A stretch of DNA of 64,000 bases from Egibacter rhizosphaerae (lineage in GTDB: Bacteria; Actinomycetota; Nitriliruptoria; Euzebyales; Egibacteraceae), in assembly GCF_004322855.1 (NCBI RefSeq), contig NZ_CP036402.1, positions 2,046,001-2,110,000 on the forward strand. Direction: 5' to 3'. Position numbers and translations under genes: made by a program. Under the pieces are notes generated by a model. The model was not told the DNA's origin. It saw nothing but the letters and a program-made list of their open reading frames with translations, and searched no databases. Shown in pieces: positions 50,840 to 59,516 of this stretch (its first letter is position 1; each line of letters starts with the position of its first letter).

Positions 50840-51955
50840 TCAGGCAGCCTTGGCCACGCGGTTGCGCCCGGCGGCCTTCGCTTCGTAGACGGCCCGGTCT
50901 GCGCGCGAGAGGAGTTCGTGCGGCGACTCGGCGCCCCGTTGCGTCGCGACGCCGAAGCTCGCGGTGACGCGCCCGACCACCGGGTGGTGGAGCCGGGCCA
51001 GGGCTTCGCGGGCGCGGCCGGCGAGCCGCTGGGCCGCGTCCGCACCCCCGCTGGCGAGGACGAGGAACTCCTCCCCGCCCCATCGGCCCACCAGGTCGCC
51101 GCGCCGTGTCTCCTGCTCCAGGGCGGTGCCGACCGCGCGCAACACCGCATCGCCGACCTCGTGGCCGTGGGCATCGTTGACCAGCTTGAAGTGGTCGACG
51201 TCGATGACGATGACGGAGCAGTCGTCCTCGCCCGAGAGCCGCTCGGTCAGGGCCGCCTGCAGCGCCCGACGGTTGGGCAGCCCCGTGAGCGCATCGGTGT
51301 GCGCGAGCCCCTCGAGCCGCTGAGCGTCGTCCTCCGACGCCGCGAGCTGGTCCTTCAGGTGCGCGAGGCCCCGCAACAGCAACAGGATCGCCCCGAGCGC
51401 CACGAGGGCGCGCACGAACCCGAGAAGCCCCGTCACCGGCGCGCCCGCGAGCACCTCCGGCAGCACACGGCTGCCGATGATCACCGTGAGCGCGGCGTAG
51501 ATCGCCGTCGACAGGCGGACGCCGTCGCGGGTCTCCAACGCGAGGAACGAGAACAGGAACAGGATCACCACGTTCAGGAACGAGGACTCGCTCAACGCGA
51601 GCTGCGCGGACGCGAGGTCCGGGGCGGTGTGCACGAGCCACGCCACCTGGGCGAGCACGAAGGCCGAGACGGTGACCAGCGCGACCCGCTCGGCGCGGGC
51701 GACGCTGAGCCGGCGCGTGAGCATCCCGAGGCCGAGCAGGGTCAGCAGCGCACCGAACGGCAGGTAGAGGACCCCGATGAACGCATCGGTCTCCCCGCGC
51801 ACCGCCCAGGTGGCGAACACCGCCGGCACCCCGACGAGGAGCGCCAGCAGGTAGACGCGGCGACGCATCCTCTCGCCCGCGGTCGGCGTGCCCGACTCAC
51901 CGATCGCCGTCGCTGCGGTCGACGGCGCGTCGCCCGGCGTCCCCGCGTCGCCCAT
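50840..51955 (-). CDS. membrane-bound diguanylate cyclase
   Basis: A 371-residue protein with a disordered N-terminus, six hydrophobic segments (about residues 30-195) and a C-terminal GGDEF domain (about 215-371). The active-site motif is GRWGGEEFLVL (GGEEF, competent), with the metal-binding IVIDVDHFKLVNDAHGH. The inhibitory RxxD site is not evident just before it. It makes cyclic di-GMP in response to an unknown membrane or envelope signal. The ATG start at 51955 gives a hydrophilic N-terminus; an internal ATG just before the helices (MRRRVYLL) is an alternative. No EAL gene is nearby. Confidence 0.9.
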   Translation of the reverse strand: MGDAGTPGDAPSTAATAIGESGTPTAGERMRRRVYLLALLVGVPAVFATWAVRGETDAFIGVLYLPFGALLTLLGLGMLTRRLSVARAERVALVTVSAFVLAQVAWLVHTAPDLASAQLALSESSFLNVVILFLFSFLALETRDGVRLSTAIYAALTVIIGSRVLPEVLAGAPVTGLLGFVRALVALGAILLLLRGLAHLKDQLAASEDDAQRLEGLAHTDALTGLPNRRALQAALTERLSGEDDCSVIVIDVDHFKLVNDAHGHEVGDAVLRAVGTALEQETRRGDLVGRWGGEEFLVLASGGADAAQRLAGRAREALARLHHPVVGRVTASFGVATQRGAESPHELLSRADRAVYEAKAAGRNRVAKAA

Positions 51956-52120
51956 GCCTGTCGATCCCCTGTCGGGGCGGTGTCATCGACCCGCCGCCTA
52001 CATCGATCCCGCCAGACGTTCGCCTCGTGCCACCGATACGAACGAAAGTCAATGGGAGTATGGCACCCCCCGGCGCTCCCGTCGAACGCGCCCGCAGTCC
52101 GGGTGGACCCGAACGGCCGT

Positions 52121-53452
52121 TCAGGTGAGACCGAGCAGGCCGACGACGGCGAGGAGCGTACCGCTGCCGACGACCACGGTCGCGCCGAGGACCGGCACCG
52201 CGGTCGCGATCCGGTGCGCCAGTTGGCTGTCCGTACTGCGCCGGACGAGCGCATCGCGGCCCGCGAGCGCGAGGGTCGCGATCGCAGCGACGCTGGCGGC
52301 CAGCCCGACCCCGAACGCGGCCACGAGCAGCAGGCCGACCTCGACCCGCCCGGCCAGCCAGGTCGTACCGAGCAGGACCAGAGCGGTGGGCGAGGGCAAG
52401 AGCCCACCGGCGAGCCCGACCGCCGCGAGCTCGCGACGCCGGGGGACGTGTCCGTGCCCGCCGTGGTGATGGTGGTGGCCCGGACGCCGCAGCATCGTCA
52501 CACCGACCACGACGATCACGCATCCGGCCACGACGGCGAGCGCGGGGCCGATCGCGGCGCTGCGGGCCGGGTTCCAGGGCACCAGGTGCAGGATCGCGCC
52601 GAGCGCGAGCACGGTCCCGGTGTGCGCGACGGCGACGAGCGCGCCGACCGCCAACGCGTCGCGCCGTCGTCCCCTCCCCCCGCTCAGGTACGCCGCGGTC
52701 GCGGCCTTCGCGTGACCCGGCGCGAGTCCGTGGCCGGCACCGACGGCGAGCGCGAGCAGGATGCCCACGGCCAGTGCCGGCACGGTCGGTTCCACGTCGG
52801 CCAGCGCGTCGACGCGGGCCTGGGCGGACTCGGTCAGGCCGGGCCAGGCCGTCAACGCCCCCAGTGGGTCGCTGCCGCCGTCGAGGGTCATCACGTGGCG
52901 TGGCACGTCGGAGGTGAAGGCCGCGAAGTCGCCCTCCCCCGCCTCACCCGCGAACGCGACGGTCCGGTAGCCGGGATCGACGTCGTGCAGCAGCACGATC
53001 TCGAGCTCCACACGGTCGACCGGCTCGGGACAGGCGAAGCGCACCTCGATCCCACCGTCGAGCACGTCGCGGGCGGGTTCGACCGTGCGCTCGCAGCCGA
53101 CGCCGTCCTGATCCAGTGCGACGCGCTCGTGGACGTACTCCACGAGCACGGGATCCGCCGATGCCTCCAGGCGCTCGTCCTCGGGCAGCGGGTCCCCGAC
53201 CGCCCACCAGCGATACTGCTCGCTCGTGCCCTCGGGGACGAGGTCGAGATGCTCGAGCAGGTCGGCGACGTCGTCGTCCTGTGCCCTCCAGACGAGGGTC
53301 ACCGCGCGACCGTCGGCGGAGAGCTCGGCGGTCGGCGGTGGCCCCGAACCGGGCGGGTGAGCGGCCGCGGGCGCCACGAGCGCCAGCACCAGCAAGCTTG
53401 CGAGCACGGCGACGACGACCACGCGCCTGGTGCGGCGCATCGGTCGGCGCAT
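52121..53452 (-). CDS. NicO/RcnA-type nickel/cobalt transporter
   Basis: A 443-residue membrane protein. Residues 1-31 are a signal/anchor segment, and 35-200 form an extracytoplasmic domain typical of actinobacterial NicO proteins. Residues about 240-440 form the six-helix transporter with GAGHGLAPGHAKAATAAYL (histidine-rich helix II motif), a His-rich loop (GHHHHHGGHGH) and GLLPSPTALVLLG. It likely moves Ni or Co, and its place beside the cobalamin operon favours cobalt supply. Start is ATG 53452 or ATG 53440. A cobalamin riboswitch was looked for upstream but not supported. Confidence 0.88.
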   Translation of the reverse strand: MRRPMRRTRRVVVVAVLASLLVLALVAPAAAHPPGSGPPPTAELSADGRAVTLVWRAQDDDVADLLEHLDLVPEGTSEQYRWWAVGDPLPEDERLEASADPVLVEYVHERVALDQDGVGCERTVEPARDVLDGGIEVRFACPEPVDRVELEIVLLHDVDPGYRTVAFAGEAGEGDFAAFTSDVPRHVMTLDGGSDPLGALTAWPGLTESAQARVDALADVEPTVPALAVGILLALAVGAGHGLAPGHAKAATAAYLSGGRGRRRDALAVGALVAVAHTGTVLALGAILHLVPWNPARSAAIGPALAVVAGCVIVVVGVTMLRRPGHHHHHGGHGHVPRRRELAAVGLAGGLLPSPTALVLLGTTWLAGRVEVGLLLVAAFGVGLAASVAAIATLALAGRDALVRRSTDSQLAHRIATAVPVLGATVVVGSGTLLAVVGLLGLT

Positions 53453-53544
53453 CGCCCTCCCCCGCGAGCTGTCCGCTTCCCCGACCCCAAGGGTGGGCGG
53501 TCACCGCAGTGTGCCCCCGCGCGGGCGAGGCGGCAGCGGCTCGG

Positions 53545-54282
53545 TCAAACGGCTGTGGACGACCCGCCGGACGCGACACGGGACCGCCACCGGTCGACAC
53601 CGTCGCCGACGGCGTCGTGGACCGCCGAGGCGATCGCCGCGCCGACCGGCGTGGCCGGGCCCGCGAAGTCGGACGGCGTCGACGTCCTCGGGAGGTGCGG
53701 TGTCCACGGGGGCGCCGCCTCCGCGGCTGCTGCGGTGACGCAGAGGCTGTCGGTCGCGGTGCCGGTCGCCGGCGTGACGCCGTCGGGGCCCACGACGCCT
53801 CGTCCCGACAGTGCCTGGACCTTGGCCTCGACGGCAGTCTGCAGTGCGCCGAGCAGGCCCGTGGGGCTGAGCGGCACGGCGGTCGTCACCAGGAGGTTGA
53901 TGGTGCCCACCTCGACGTTCGCGGCCTCCAGGCCCGTGGAGACCGACGAGCGGGAGCCACCGGCCGCGGCCAGCGGCCGGCCGAGCCCCACGGTGGCCAC
54001 CGCACGGGCGCCGTCACCGAACCCCTCGCTGTGATCGCCGACGGCCGCGGCCGTGAGCATCCCGACGACGGGCCCGCTGAGACGCAGGCCTCGGGCCCGC
54101 TCGGCCAAGTGCGCGGCGGGATCGGTACGCGCGTAGTCGCGGGGCACCTCGAGGTTCAGCCACGAACGGATCCAGCCGACCCCTCCGCCGAGCACGGCGG
54201 TCGAGGCGCAGGGCCGGGTCTGCGGGAACCGCACGACGAGCGCCCCTTCGAGGAGTCGCGGCGCGCCGTCGGCGGGGATCAC
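53545..54282 (-). CDS. cbiZ: adenosylcobinamide amidohydrolase
   Basis: A 245-residue CbiZ enzyme, which cuts the aminopropanol side chain from (adenosyl)cobinamide to give cobyric acid for salvage. Family blocks seen: VLGGGVGWIRSWLNLEVP, VVGMLTAAAV, VGTINLLVTTAVPLSP and the late GTATDSLCVTAAA. The GTG start overlaps the stop of the cobU-cobD gene by four bases (GTGA). It is the last gene of the operon. CbiZ is common in archaea and patchy in bacteria; its presence together with a complete-looking de novo set suggests both synthesis and salvage of incomplete corrinoids. Confidence 0.92.
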   Translation of the reverse strand: MIPADGAPRLLEGALVVRFPQTRPCASTAVLGGGVGWIRSWLNLEVPRDYARTDPAAHLAERARGLRLSGPVVGMLTAAAVGDHSEGFGDGARAVATVGLGRPLAAAGGSRSSVSTGLEAANVEVGTINLLVTTAVPLSPTGLLGALQTAVEAKVQALSGRGVVGPDGVTPATGTATDSLCVTAAAAEAAPPWTPHLPRTSTPSDFAGPATPVGAAIASAVHDAVGDGVDRWRSRVASGGSSTAV

Positions 54283-55973
54283 GCGCCGGCCTCGACGACG
54301 GCCCTGGACAGTGCGTCCAGGAACCCGCGGTTGGTCCCGGGGGCGCGGACCGCGACCCGCAGGTGGTCGCGCGAGAGCCCGGGGAACGTCGACCGTCGCA
54401 CCGCGATCCCCCGCGCGGCCAGCGCGTCGGCCACGGCCTCGCCGTGGGGGACGCGCAGGAGTACGAAGTTCGCGGCGCTCGGCCAGCTGACCACGCCCGC
54501 GATCCCCGTGAGGCCGCGCTGCAGCTCGTCGCGGGCGGTGGCGACCTCGGCCGCCACCGTGCGGCGGTAGGCCTCGTCGCCGGCGCACCAGGCGAGCGCG
54601 ACGTGCGCGAGCGTCCCGGTGGGCCACGGCCGGTGCGCGGCAGCGAGCCGCGTCACGAGGTCCGACGGGCCGAGCAGGCACCCCGCACGGATCCCGGGGA
54701 TCGACCAGAGCTTGGTGACGGTCCGCAGGACCACCAGGCCGGGTAGGTCACGCACGTGGGCGAGCCCGGCCCCGGGCTCGTCGACGAAGTCCATGAACGC
54801 CTCGTCGACGACGGTGAGGCGCCCCGGTCGACAGAGCGACGCGATGACGTCCGGGGGATCGAGCGTGCCGGTGGGGTTGTTGGGGTTGCCGAGCACGACG
54901 AGGTCCGCGTCGTCGGGCACACCGGCCGGGTCGAGGCGCCACTCGGCGGCGGGGTCCCGTGAGAGCCGATGCACCGGCACGCCCGCGGTCCGCAACGCGG
55001 CCTCGGGTTCGGTGAACTGCGGATGCACGACGCAGGCGCGGCGGACGCCCCCGGCGAAGGCGAGCAACCACAGGGCGTCTACCGCCCCGGCGGTGATGAG
55101 GACCTCGGACGGGTCGCGACCGAACCGTGCGGCCATCGTCGCGGCGGCGGAGGCGGGATCGGGGTAGCGGTCCACGCCCTCGAGCGCCTGCACGAGGGCG
55201 GTGCGCAGCCCCTCGGGCGGCCCCGACCAGTGGACGTTCACGGCGAGGTCGAGCTCCGCCGCACCGGCCGCGGTATCGCCGTGCACGCGCAACGGGTCCG
55301 GTCGGGCGGCGCCGTGGGGGCCGCCCCACGGCTCAGCGGCCGCGCCGGACGTGGGCGGCCGGGCCTCCCCCGCCGAGCTCAAGGGCGCGGCCTCCCCCGC
55401 CGGGCTCAAGGGCGCGGCCTCCCCCGCCGGGCTCGACGACGCAGACTCCCCCGCGGGAAGCGGAACGACCCGCCCCGCCACGACGAGCTCGACCTCGTCC
55501 GCCTCGGCCGCCAAGCGCTGGCGGGCGTCGCCGAGCGCATCGAGCCACCGGCGCGACGCGCCGTCGCTCGGGAGGAGGCCGAGGCCGGCCTCCTCGGCGA
55601 CGACCAGGACGGGGCCGCCCCGGCGGTGCCCGGCGGCCCGCCAGAACGCGTCGAGCTCGTCGAGGGCCGCGTCGAGGTCGTCGAACCGGTCCGCCAGCCA
55701 GGCGCCGAGACCGTCGAACAGCACCGCGGCTTCGTCGCCGGCCGCGCGGAGCGCGTCGGGCAGCGGCGGGGCCTCGCCGACGACCTGCACGGTGCGCCAA
55801 TCGTCGGGGCGGCGAGCCCGGTGGCGCGCGATGCGGCCGGCGAGCTCCTCGTCGGCCTCGTCCGCCCGCAGTGTCGCCAGGTAGACGACGTCGCCGTCCC
55901 CGGCGAGCCAGGACTCGGCGCGGGCGGACTTCCCCGACCGCACGCCTCCGGTGACGAGCACGCGTCGCGCCAC
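54279..55973 (-). CDS. fusion: adenosylcobinamide kinase/guanylyltransferase (CobU) and threonine-phosphate-decarboxylase-like aminotransferase (CobD/CobC)
   Basis: A 564-residue fused protein. Residues 1-180 are CobU: Walker A VTGGVRSGKSARAE, DGLGAWLAD and VVAEEAGLGLLP. Residues about 185-225 are a tandem-repeat linker (SPAGEAAPL). Residues about 230-564 are a PLP fold-type I enzyme of the CobD/HisC type, with NPNNPTGTLDPPD, VVDEAFMDFVDE and TVTKLWSIPGIRAGCL (PLP lysine). CobU activates cobinamide; CobD makes aminopropanol phosphate for the nucleotide loop. GTG 55973 has GGGAG five bases upstream and lies two bases after the cbiX stop. An aminotransferase other than CobD cannot be excluded. 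Confidence 0.88.
   Translation of the reverse strand: MARRVLVTGGVRSGKSARAESWLAGDGDVVYLATLRADEADEELAGRIARHRARRPDDWRTVQVVGEAPPLPDALRAAGDEAAVLFDGLGAWLADRFDDLDAALDELDAFWRAAGHRRGGPVLVVAEEAGLGLLPSDGASRRWLDALGDARQRLAAEADEVELVVAGRVVPLPAGESASSSPAGEAAPLSPAGEAAPLSSAGEARPPTSGAAAEPWGGPHGAARPDPLRVHGDTAAGAAELDLAVNVHWSGPPEGLRTALVQALEGVDRYPDPASAAATMAARFGRDPSEVLITAGAVDALWLLAFAGGVRRACVVHPQFTEPEAALRTAGVPVHRLSRDPAAEWRLDPAGVPDDADLVVLGNPNNPTGTLDPPDVIASLCRPGRLTVVDEAFMDFVDEPGAGLAHVRDLPGLVVLRTVTKLWSIPGIRAGCLLGPSDLVTRLAAAHRPWPTGTLAHVALAWCAGDEAYRRTVAAEVATARDELQRGLTGIAGVVSWPSAANFVLLRVPHGEAVADALAARGIAVRRSTFPGLSRDHLRVAVRAPGTNRGFLDALSRAVVEAGA
55364..55458. repeat. 27-bp tandem repeat in the CobU-CobD linker
   Basis: Two near-identical copies (55364-55390 and 55391-55417), a third diverging copy (55418-55444) and a partial fourth. 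They encode nine-residue linker units of the SPAGEAAPL type at the junction of the two enzyme domains. Confidence 0.85.
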
Positions 55974-55975
55974 GG

Positions 55976-57127
55976 CTACTCCCGCGGTGCGCGCGGGTCG
56001 GGACGCGATCGCATGCGTTCGCCGGACGCGCCATCCGACAGGTGTGGACGGGAGGCCCCGTTCGGACCGCCGGTTCGGTCCACACCGGCTGCCTGCTCCA
56101 CGGGGTGTGGACCGGAGGGCGAGTGAGAACCGGCGGTTCCGTCCACACCCCGGGCCTCGGGGGTTGCGTGGGTGTGGAGATCTCGTGTGGCGTGGGGGCC
56201 ATGCCCGTGCGTCGACGGGTCGTCGGGATGGTGGTGCGGCACGAGCGGCGCGCCGGCCTTCGATTCGAACCCCGGCACCTCCACCCGGTAGACGCAGGTG
56301 TCGCAGTCGCGCCGGACCTGCCCATCCCGGGCCTCGCGATACCGCTGCAGCACTCGGTCGGCCACGGCGTCGCACGATCCCAGGTGACCCGCGACGCGGA
56401 CCTCGGTCGCTGGCCGGGAGGCCGCGAAGGCCCGTGCCTGCTCACCGATGCGGTCGACCAGGACGCCCGCGAAGAGGAAGTACGGCACGACCGCGACCCG
56501 GGTGTGGCCGAGGCGGTGGAGCCGGTCGAGGCCTTCGGGGACGCGCGGTGCGGTGAGGCTCACGTACGCGACCTCCACCTCCGACCAGCTGCGACCCTCC
56601 CACAGGAGCCGGCCGAGGCGCTGGGCCTCCGCGTTGCTCGCGGGGTCCGTCGCGCCCCGCCCGACCAGCAGGACGGCGGTCTCGCTCCGTTCGGGTTCCG
56701 GTACCACGTCGGCCAGCCGTTCGTGGGTCGCCGCGACGAGGTCGTGATCGATCCCGAGCCCCTGTCCGTACGTGAACGTCACCCCGCGATGGCGGGCACG
56801 GGCGGCGTTGACGACCGCGGGGACGTCGGTCTTGGAGTGCCCGGCGTCGAAGAGCACCAGCGGCACGACCACGATGGAGCGGCGGCCGGCCGCGACCAGC
56901 TCGTCGATGGAGGCGGCGATCGGCGGCGGGCTCAGCTCGATGAACCCGTGCGCGACCGCCAGTTCCGGCGCGCGGGCCCGCACCCGGTCGACCAGCGCCG
57001 CGCATTCGGCCACCCCGGCCGGCGAGCGCGTGCCGTGGGCAGCGATGAGCAGTGCCGGATCCTGGGCCCTCGGGCCGCTCGAGCCGCCGTCTGGGTGCAG
57101 GCCGTTCGGTCGGGCATCAGGGGACAT
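55976..57127 (-). CDS. cbiX: sirohydrochlorin cobaltochelatase (CbiX, long form)
   Basis: A 383-residue class II chelatase inserting Co into sirohydrochlorin in the early-cobalt pathway. Two CbiX halves are visible: LLIAAHGTRSPAGVAE with FIELSPPPIAASID and VVVPLVLFDAGHSKTDVPA, then VAVVPYFLFAGVLVDRI. A conserved CDTCVYRVEVPG segment near residue 285 could ligate a cluster or metal. The remaining 90 residues are a histidine/glycine-rich, unconserved tail interrupted by two palindromic repeats. ATG 57127 overlaps the 3' end of the fused gene upstream by 11 bases. The stop is two bases before the cobU-cobD start. Confidence 0.92.
   Translation of the reverse strand: MSPDARPNGLHPDGGSSGPRAQDPALLIAAHGTRSPAGVAECAALVDRVRARAPELAVAHGFIELSPPPIAASIDELVAAGRRSIVVVPLVLFDAGHSKTDVPAVVNAARARHRGVTFTYGQGLGIDHDLVAATHERLADVVPEPERSETAVLLVGRGATDPASNAEAQRLGRLLWEGRSWSEVEVAYVSLTAPRVPEGLDRLHRLGHTRVAVVPYFLFAGVLVDRIGEQARAFAASRPATEVRVAGHLGSCDAVADRVLQRYREARDGQVRRDCDTCVYRVEVPGFESKAGAPLVPHHHPDDPSTHGHGPHATRDLHTHATPEARGVDGTAGSHSPSGPHPVEQAAGVDRTGGPNGASRPHLSDGASGERMRSRPDPRAPRE
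56041..56149. repeat. two tandem 46-bp palindromic (REP-like) units inside cbiX
   Basis: Units at 56041-56086 and 56104-56149 each begin GGTGTGGAC and end GTCCACACC, so each can fold into a hairpin, and adjacent ends also pair perfectly (56076-56086 with 56104-56114; 56041-56051 with 56139-56149). They add two related GVDxTxG-type segments to the unconserved protein tail. Confidence 0.8.
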
Positions 57128-59516
57128 GGGGGACCTCCACGAGGTCGGCGAGCGCGTTGCAGGCGGCCGCCGCGACCGCGGAGCCGCCCTTGGGGCCGTG
57201 GTTCGAACAGCTCGGCAGCCCGCTGGCCCGCAACGCGGCCTTCGATTCGGCGGCGTCGACGAAGCCGACGGGCAACCCGATGACCAGTGACGGCGCGAGG
57301 CCGTCCTCGCGACACGCGTCGATGACGGCGAACAGCGCGGTCGGCGCGCACCCGACGACCACCACCGCTCCCGCCCCGGCGCTCGTCAGCGCGCGGCGCA
57401 TGCCGCCCGCGGTGCGGGTCGAGCCCTCGGGCGCGGTGGGCGGGGCCTCGTCGATCGCGACGATCGGATCGAGCCGCGCGCGCAGGCCGGCGGCCACCAT
57501 CCGCACGTCGACGACGAGCGACGCGCCGCTGGCCAGCGCGTCGCGCCCAGCACGCAGCGCGGCCTCGTCGGTGACGAGATCCTCGACGTACGAGGGGTCG
57601 GCACTGGCGTGCACGACGCGTTCGACGACGGCCCGCGTCGCCGGCGCCAGGTGGGTGAGGTCGAGCCACTCGCGCATCCGCCGGTAGGACTCGGTCTCTA
57701 TCGGGTGGACCGTCCGGCCCGCGGGGCTCCGGGCAGGACCGTCGTCGGCCCGGGCAGGACCGTCGCCGGCGGCGACGTCGTCACGATCCCCCTGCGGCTC
57801 GTAGCCGCGTGGGGTCACGAACCGTCCCCCGACGACGACGCTCCGGCTCGAGCCGATCACCACGACGGTGCGCATGTCGACCGTCGCGGGGTCGAGCTCG
57901 CCGAGGGTGGTGAGGCGGACCTCCTCGGGCTCGCGGAACACGTCGCGCACGATCCCCACGGGCGTGTCCGGGGACCGGTGCGCGAGCAGCAGCCGGCGGG
58001 CCTCGGGTAGCTGCCAGTCGCGATCGCGGCTGCGGGGGTTGTAGAGCGCGAGGGTGAGGTCGCCCCAGGCGGCGGCCTCCAGCCGACGCGCGATCGTCTC
58101 CCAGGGCGTCATCAGGTCCGAGAGGCTGATGGCGCAGTGATCGTGGCCGAGCGGCGCCCCGAGCCGGGCGGCCGCCGCGTTGGCGGAGGTGATGCCCGGC
58201 ACCACGTCGACCTCGAGGTCGGTCGCCGAGGCGAGCCGCTCCAGCGTCGGCGAGGCCATAGCGTACACTCCGACGTCGCCCCCGGACAGCAGAACCACCA
58301 CCCGACCCTCCAAGGCGGAGGCGATGGCCCGGTCGGCACGGCCGACCTCGTCGCCGATCGGCGTCGCGTCGATGACGCAGCCCGGGCGGAGCCACCCGCG
58401 GACGCGCTCGATGTACTGATCGAGCCCCACGACGACCTCCGCGCCCGCGAGCGCATCCCGGGCCATCTGAGGCACCAGGGCCGGATCGCCCGGCCCGGTG
58501 GAGACCAGCCGCAGATGCCCCCGCGCCGGTCGACGCGCGACCGCGACGGTGGCCATGGCCGCGCCGGCCTCCGGTGCGGAGCGGCGCTTCTCGACGACGA
58601 GCGTGCCCTGCGCGGAGGCCAGCGCCGCGGCCTCCGCGACGCTCGCGGTGCCGACCGCCCGAGCGGCCTCCTCCGAGGGGTTGGGCACCGGGACGCGGGC
58701 GAGTGCCCCCGCGGGGTGCAGCTCGAGCGGCCATCCGCGCGCCTCGGCGACAGCCCGCAGGGCGGGCTCGTCGGCCTTCGCCTCGACCGTGGCCAGCGAC
58801 GCGACGCTCGCCGAGGACAGCCCCGCGTCGGCGAGCGCGCCGTCGATGGCTGCGGCCACCTCGGCCGTGGTGGCCCCGCGACTCGCGCCGACGCCGACGA
58901 TCAGCGAGGGGGGGCGCACCACGACCGCCGGGCGTGGCACGGCGATCCGTCGGTCGGTGACGGCGATGAGCGGCGGGTCCCCTTCCTCGAGGCTGGGGAC
59001 GTCGGTGACCGGTCCGGGCAGCGGGCCGGTCGGCCACGGTTGCTCGCGCCACCGGGCCACCCGCGTGCCCGCGAGCAGTGCGGCGGTGACCTCCGCGACG
59101 TCGGCCACGTCCGGGTCGAGCCGTCCCCCGCACGCCGTGCCGAGCCCGTCGAGGCTCGCCCGCCCGAGCGTGTCGGTGGCCGTCGTCACCACCGGCTGCG
59201 CGCCGAGCGCGTCGGCGACCCGGTCGGCGAGCGCGTTGCCGCCGCGGTGGGCGCCGGCGAGCACGACCGCGTGGCGGGCCGCGTCGTCGACGACGACGAC
59301 CGCCGGATCGGTGTGCTTGTCGTCGAGCAGCGGCGCGATCACTCGCACGGCGGCGCCGACGGCGCCGCAGACGACGAGCCCGTCGCCGTGCCGCCACGCC
59401 TGCTCGATCCGGTCGCCGAGCCGTCCTGCGAACACGTGCGCGTCCGGCAGCGCCGCCGCGAGGTGGCCCGCGTGCCGTGCGCCGTGGTCCGTGGCCGCGA
59501 GGATCGCGACCCTCAT
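57117..59516 (-). CDS. fusion: CbiG, CobJ/CbiH and CobH/CbiC
   Basis: A 799-residue three-enzyme fusion. Residues 1-328 are CbiG (cobalt-precorrin-5A hydrolase; MRVAILAATDHGARHAG, DKHTDPAVVVVDDAARHAV, GVGASRGATTAEV). Residues about 333-575 are the C17-methyltransferase (LRLVSTGPGDPALVP, LLSGGDVGVYAMASP, LYNPRSRDRDWQ). Residues about 602-799 are the precorrin-8 methylmutase (catalytic His636 in VVHASADPSY; CSNHGPKGG). These steps perform deacylation/ring contraction and methyl migration. ATG 59516 overlaps the cobL stop by four bases (ATGA). Pairwise fusions of these enzymes are known; the triple is less usual. Confidence 0.93.
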   Translation of the reverse strand: MRVAILAATDHGARHAGHLAAALPDAHVFAGRLGDRIEQAWRHGDGLVVCGAVGAAVRVIAPLLDDKHTDPAVVVVDDAARHAVVLAGAHRGGNALADRVADALGAQPVVTTATDTLGRASLDGLGTACGGRLDPDVADVAEVTAALLAGTRVARWREQPWPTGPLPGPVTDVPSLEEGDPPLIAVTDRRIAVPRPAVVVRPPSLIVGVGASRGATTAEVAAAIDGALADAGLSSASVASLATVEAKADEPALRAVAEARGWPLELHPAGALARVPVPNPSEEAARAVGTASVAEAAALASAQGTLVVEKRRSAPEAGAAMATVAVARRPARGHLRLVSTGPGDPALVPQMARDALAGAEVVVGLDQYIERVRGWLRPGCVIDATPIGDEVGRADRAIASALEGRVVVLLSGGDVGVYAMASPTLERLASATDLEVDVVPGITSANAAAARLGAPLGHDHCAISLSDLMTPWETIARRLEAAAWGDLTLALYNPRSRDRDWQLPEARRLLLAHRSPDTPVGIVRDVFREPEEVRLTTLGELDPATVDMRTVVVIGSSRSVVVGGRFVTPRGYEPQGDRDDVAAGDGPARADDGPARSPAGRTVHPIETESYRRMREWLDLTHLAPATRAVVERVVHASADPSYVEDLVTDEAALRAGRDALASGASLVVDVRMVAAGLRARLDPIVAIDEAPPTAPEGSTRTAGGMRRALTSAGAGAVVVVGCAPTALFAVIDACREDGLAPSLVIGLPVGFVDAAESKAALRASGLPSCSNHGPKGGSAVAAAACNALADLVEVPHVP

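Noticed and set aside
51956-52090. Possible c-di-GMP riboswitch before the diguanylate cyclase
   Set aside because: A GTAGGCGGCGGGT segment resembles part of the GEMM receptor, but the other conserved GEMM blocks (GCAAAGC, GGCAAACC) are absent.
53465-53520. Cobalamin-riboswitch-like fragments (CACTG and GGGAAG) upstream of the NicO gene
   Set aside because: The core GGTGNNANTCC-type B12 box and the paired elements are not found, and the space upstream is occupied by cbiZ.
56261-56275. tRNA T-loop-like GGTTCGAATC on the minus strand
   Set aside because: It lies inside cbiX coding sequence and no acceptor, D-arm or anticodon arm surrounds it.
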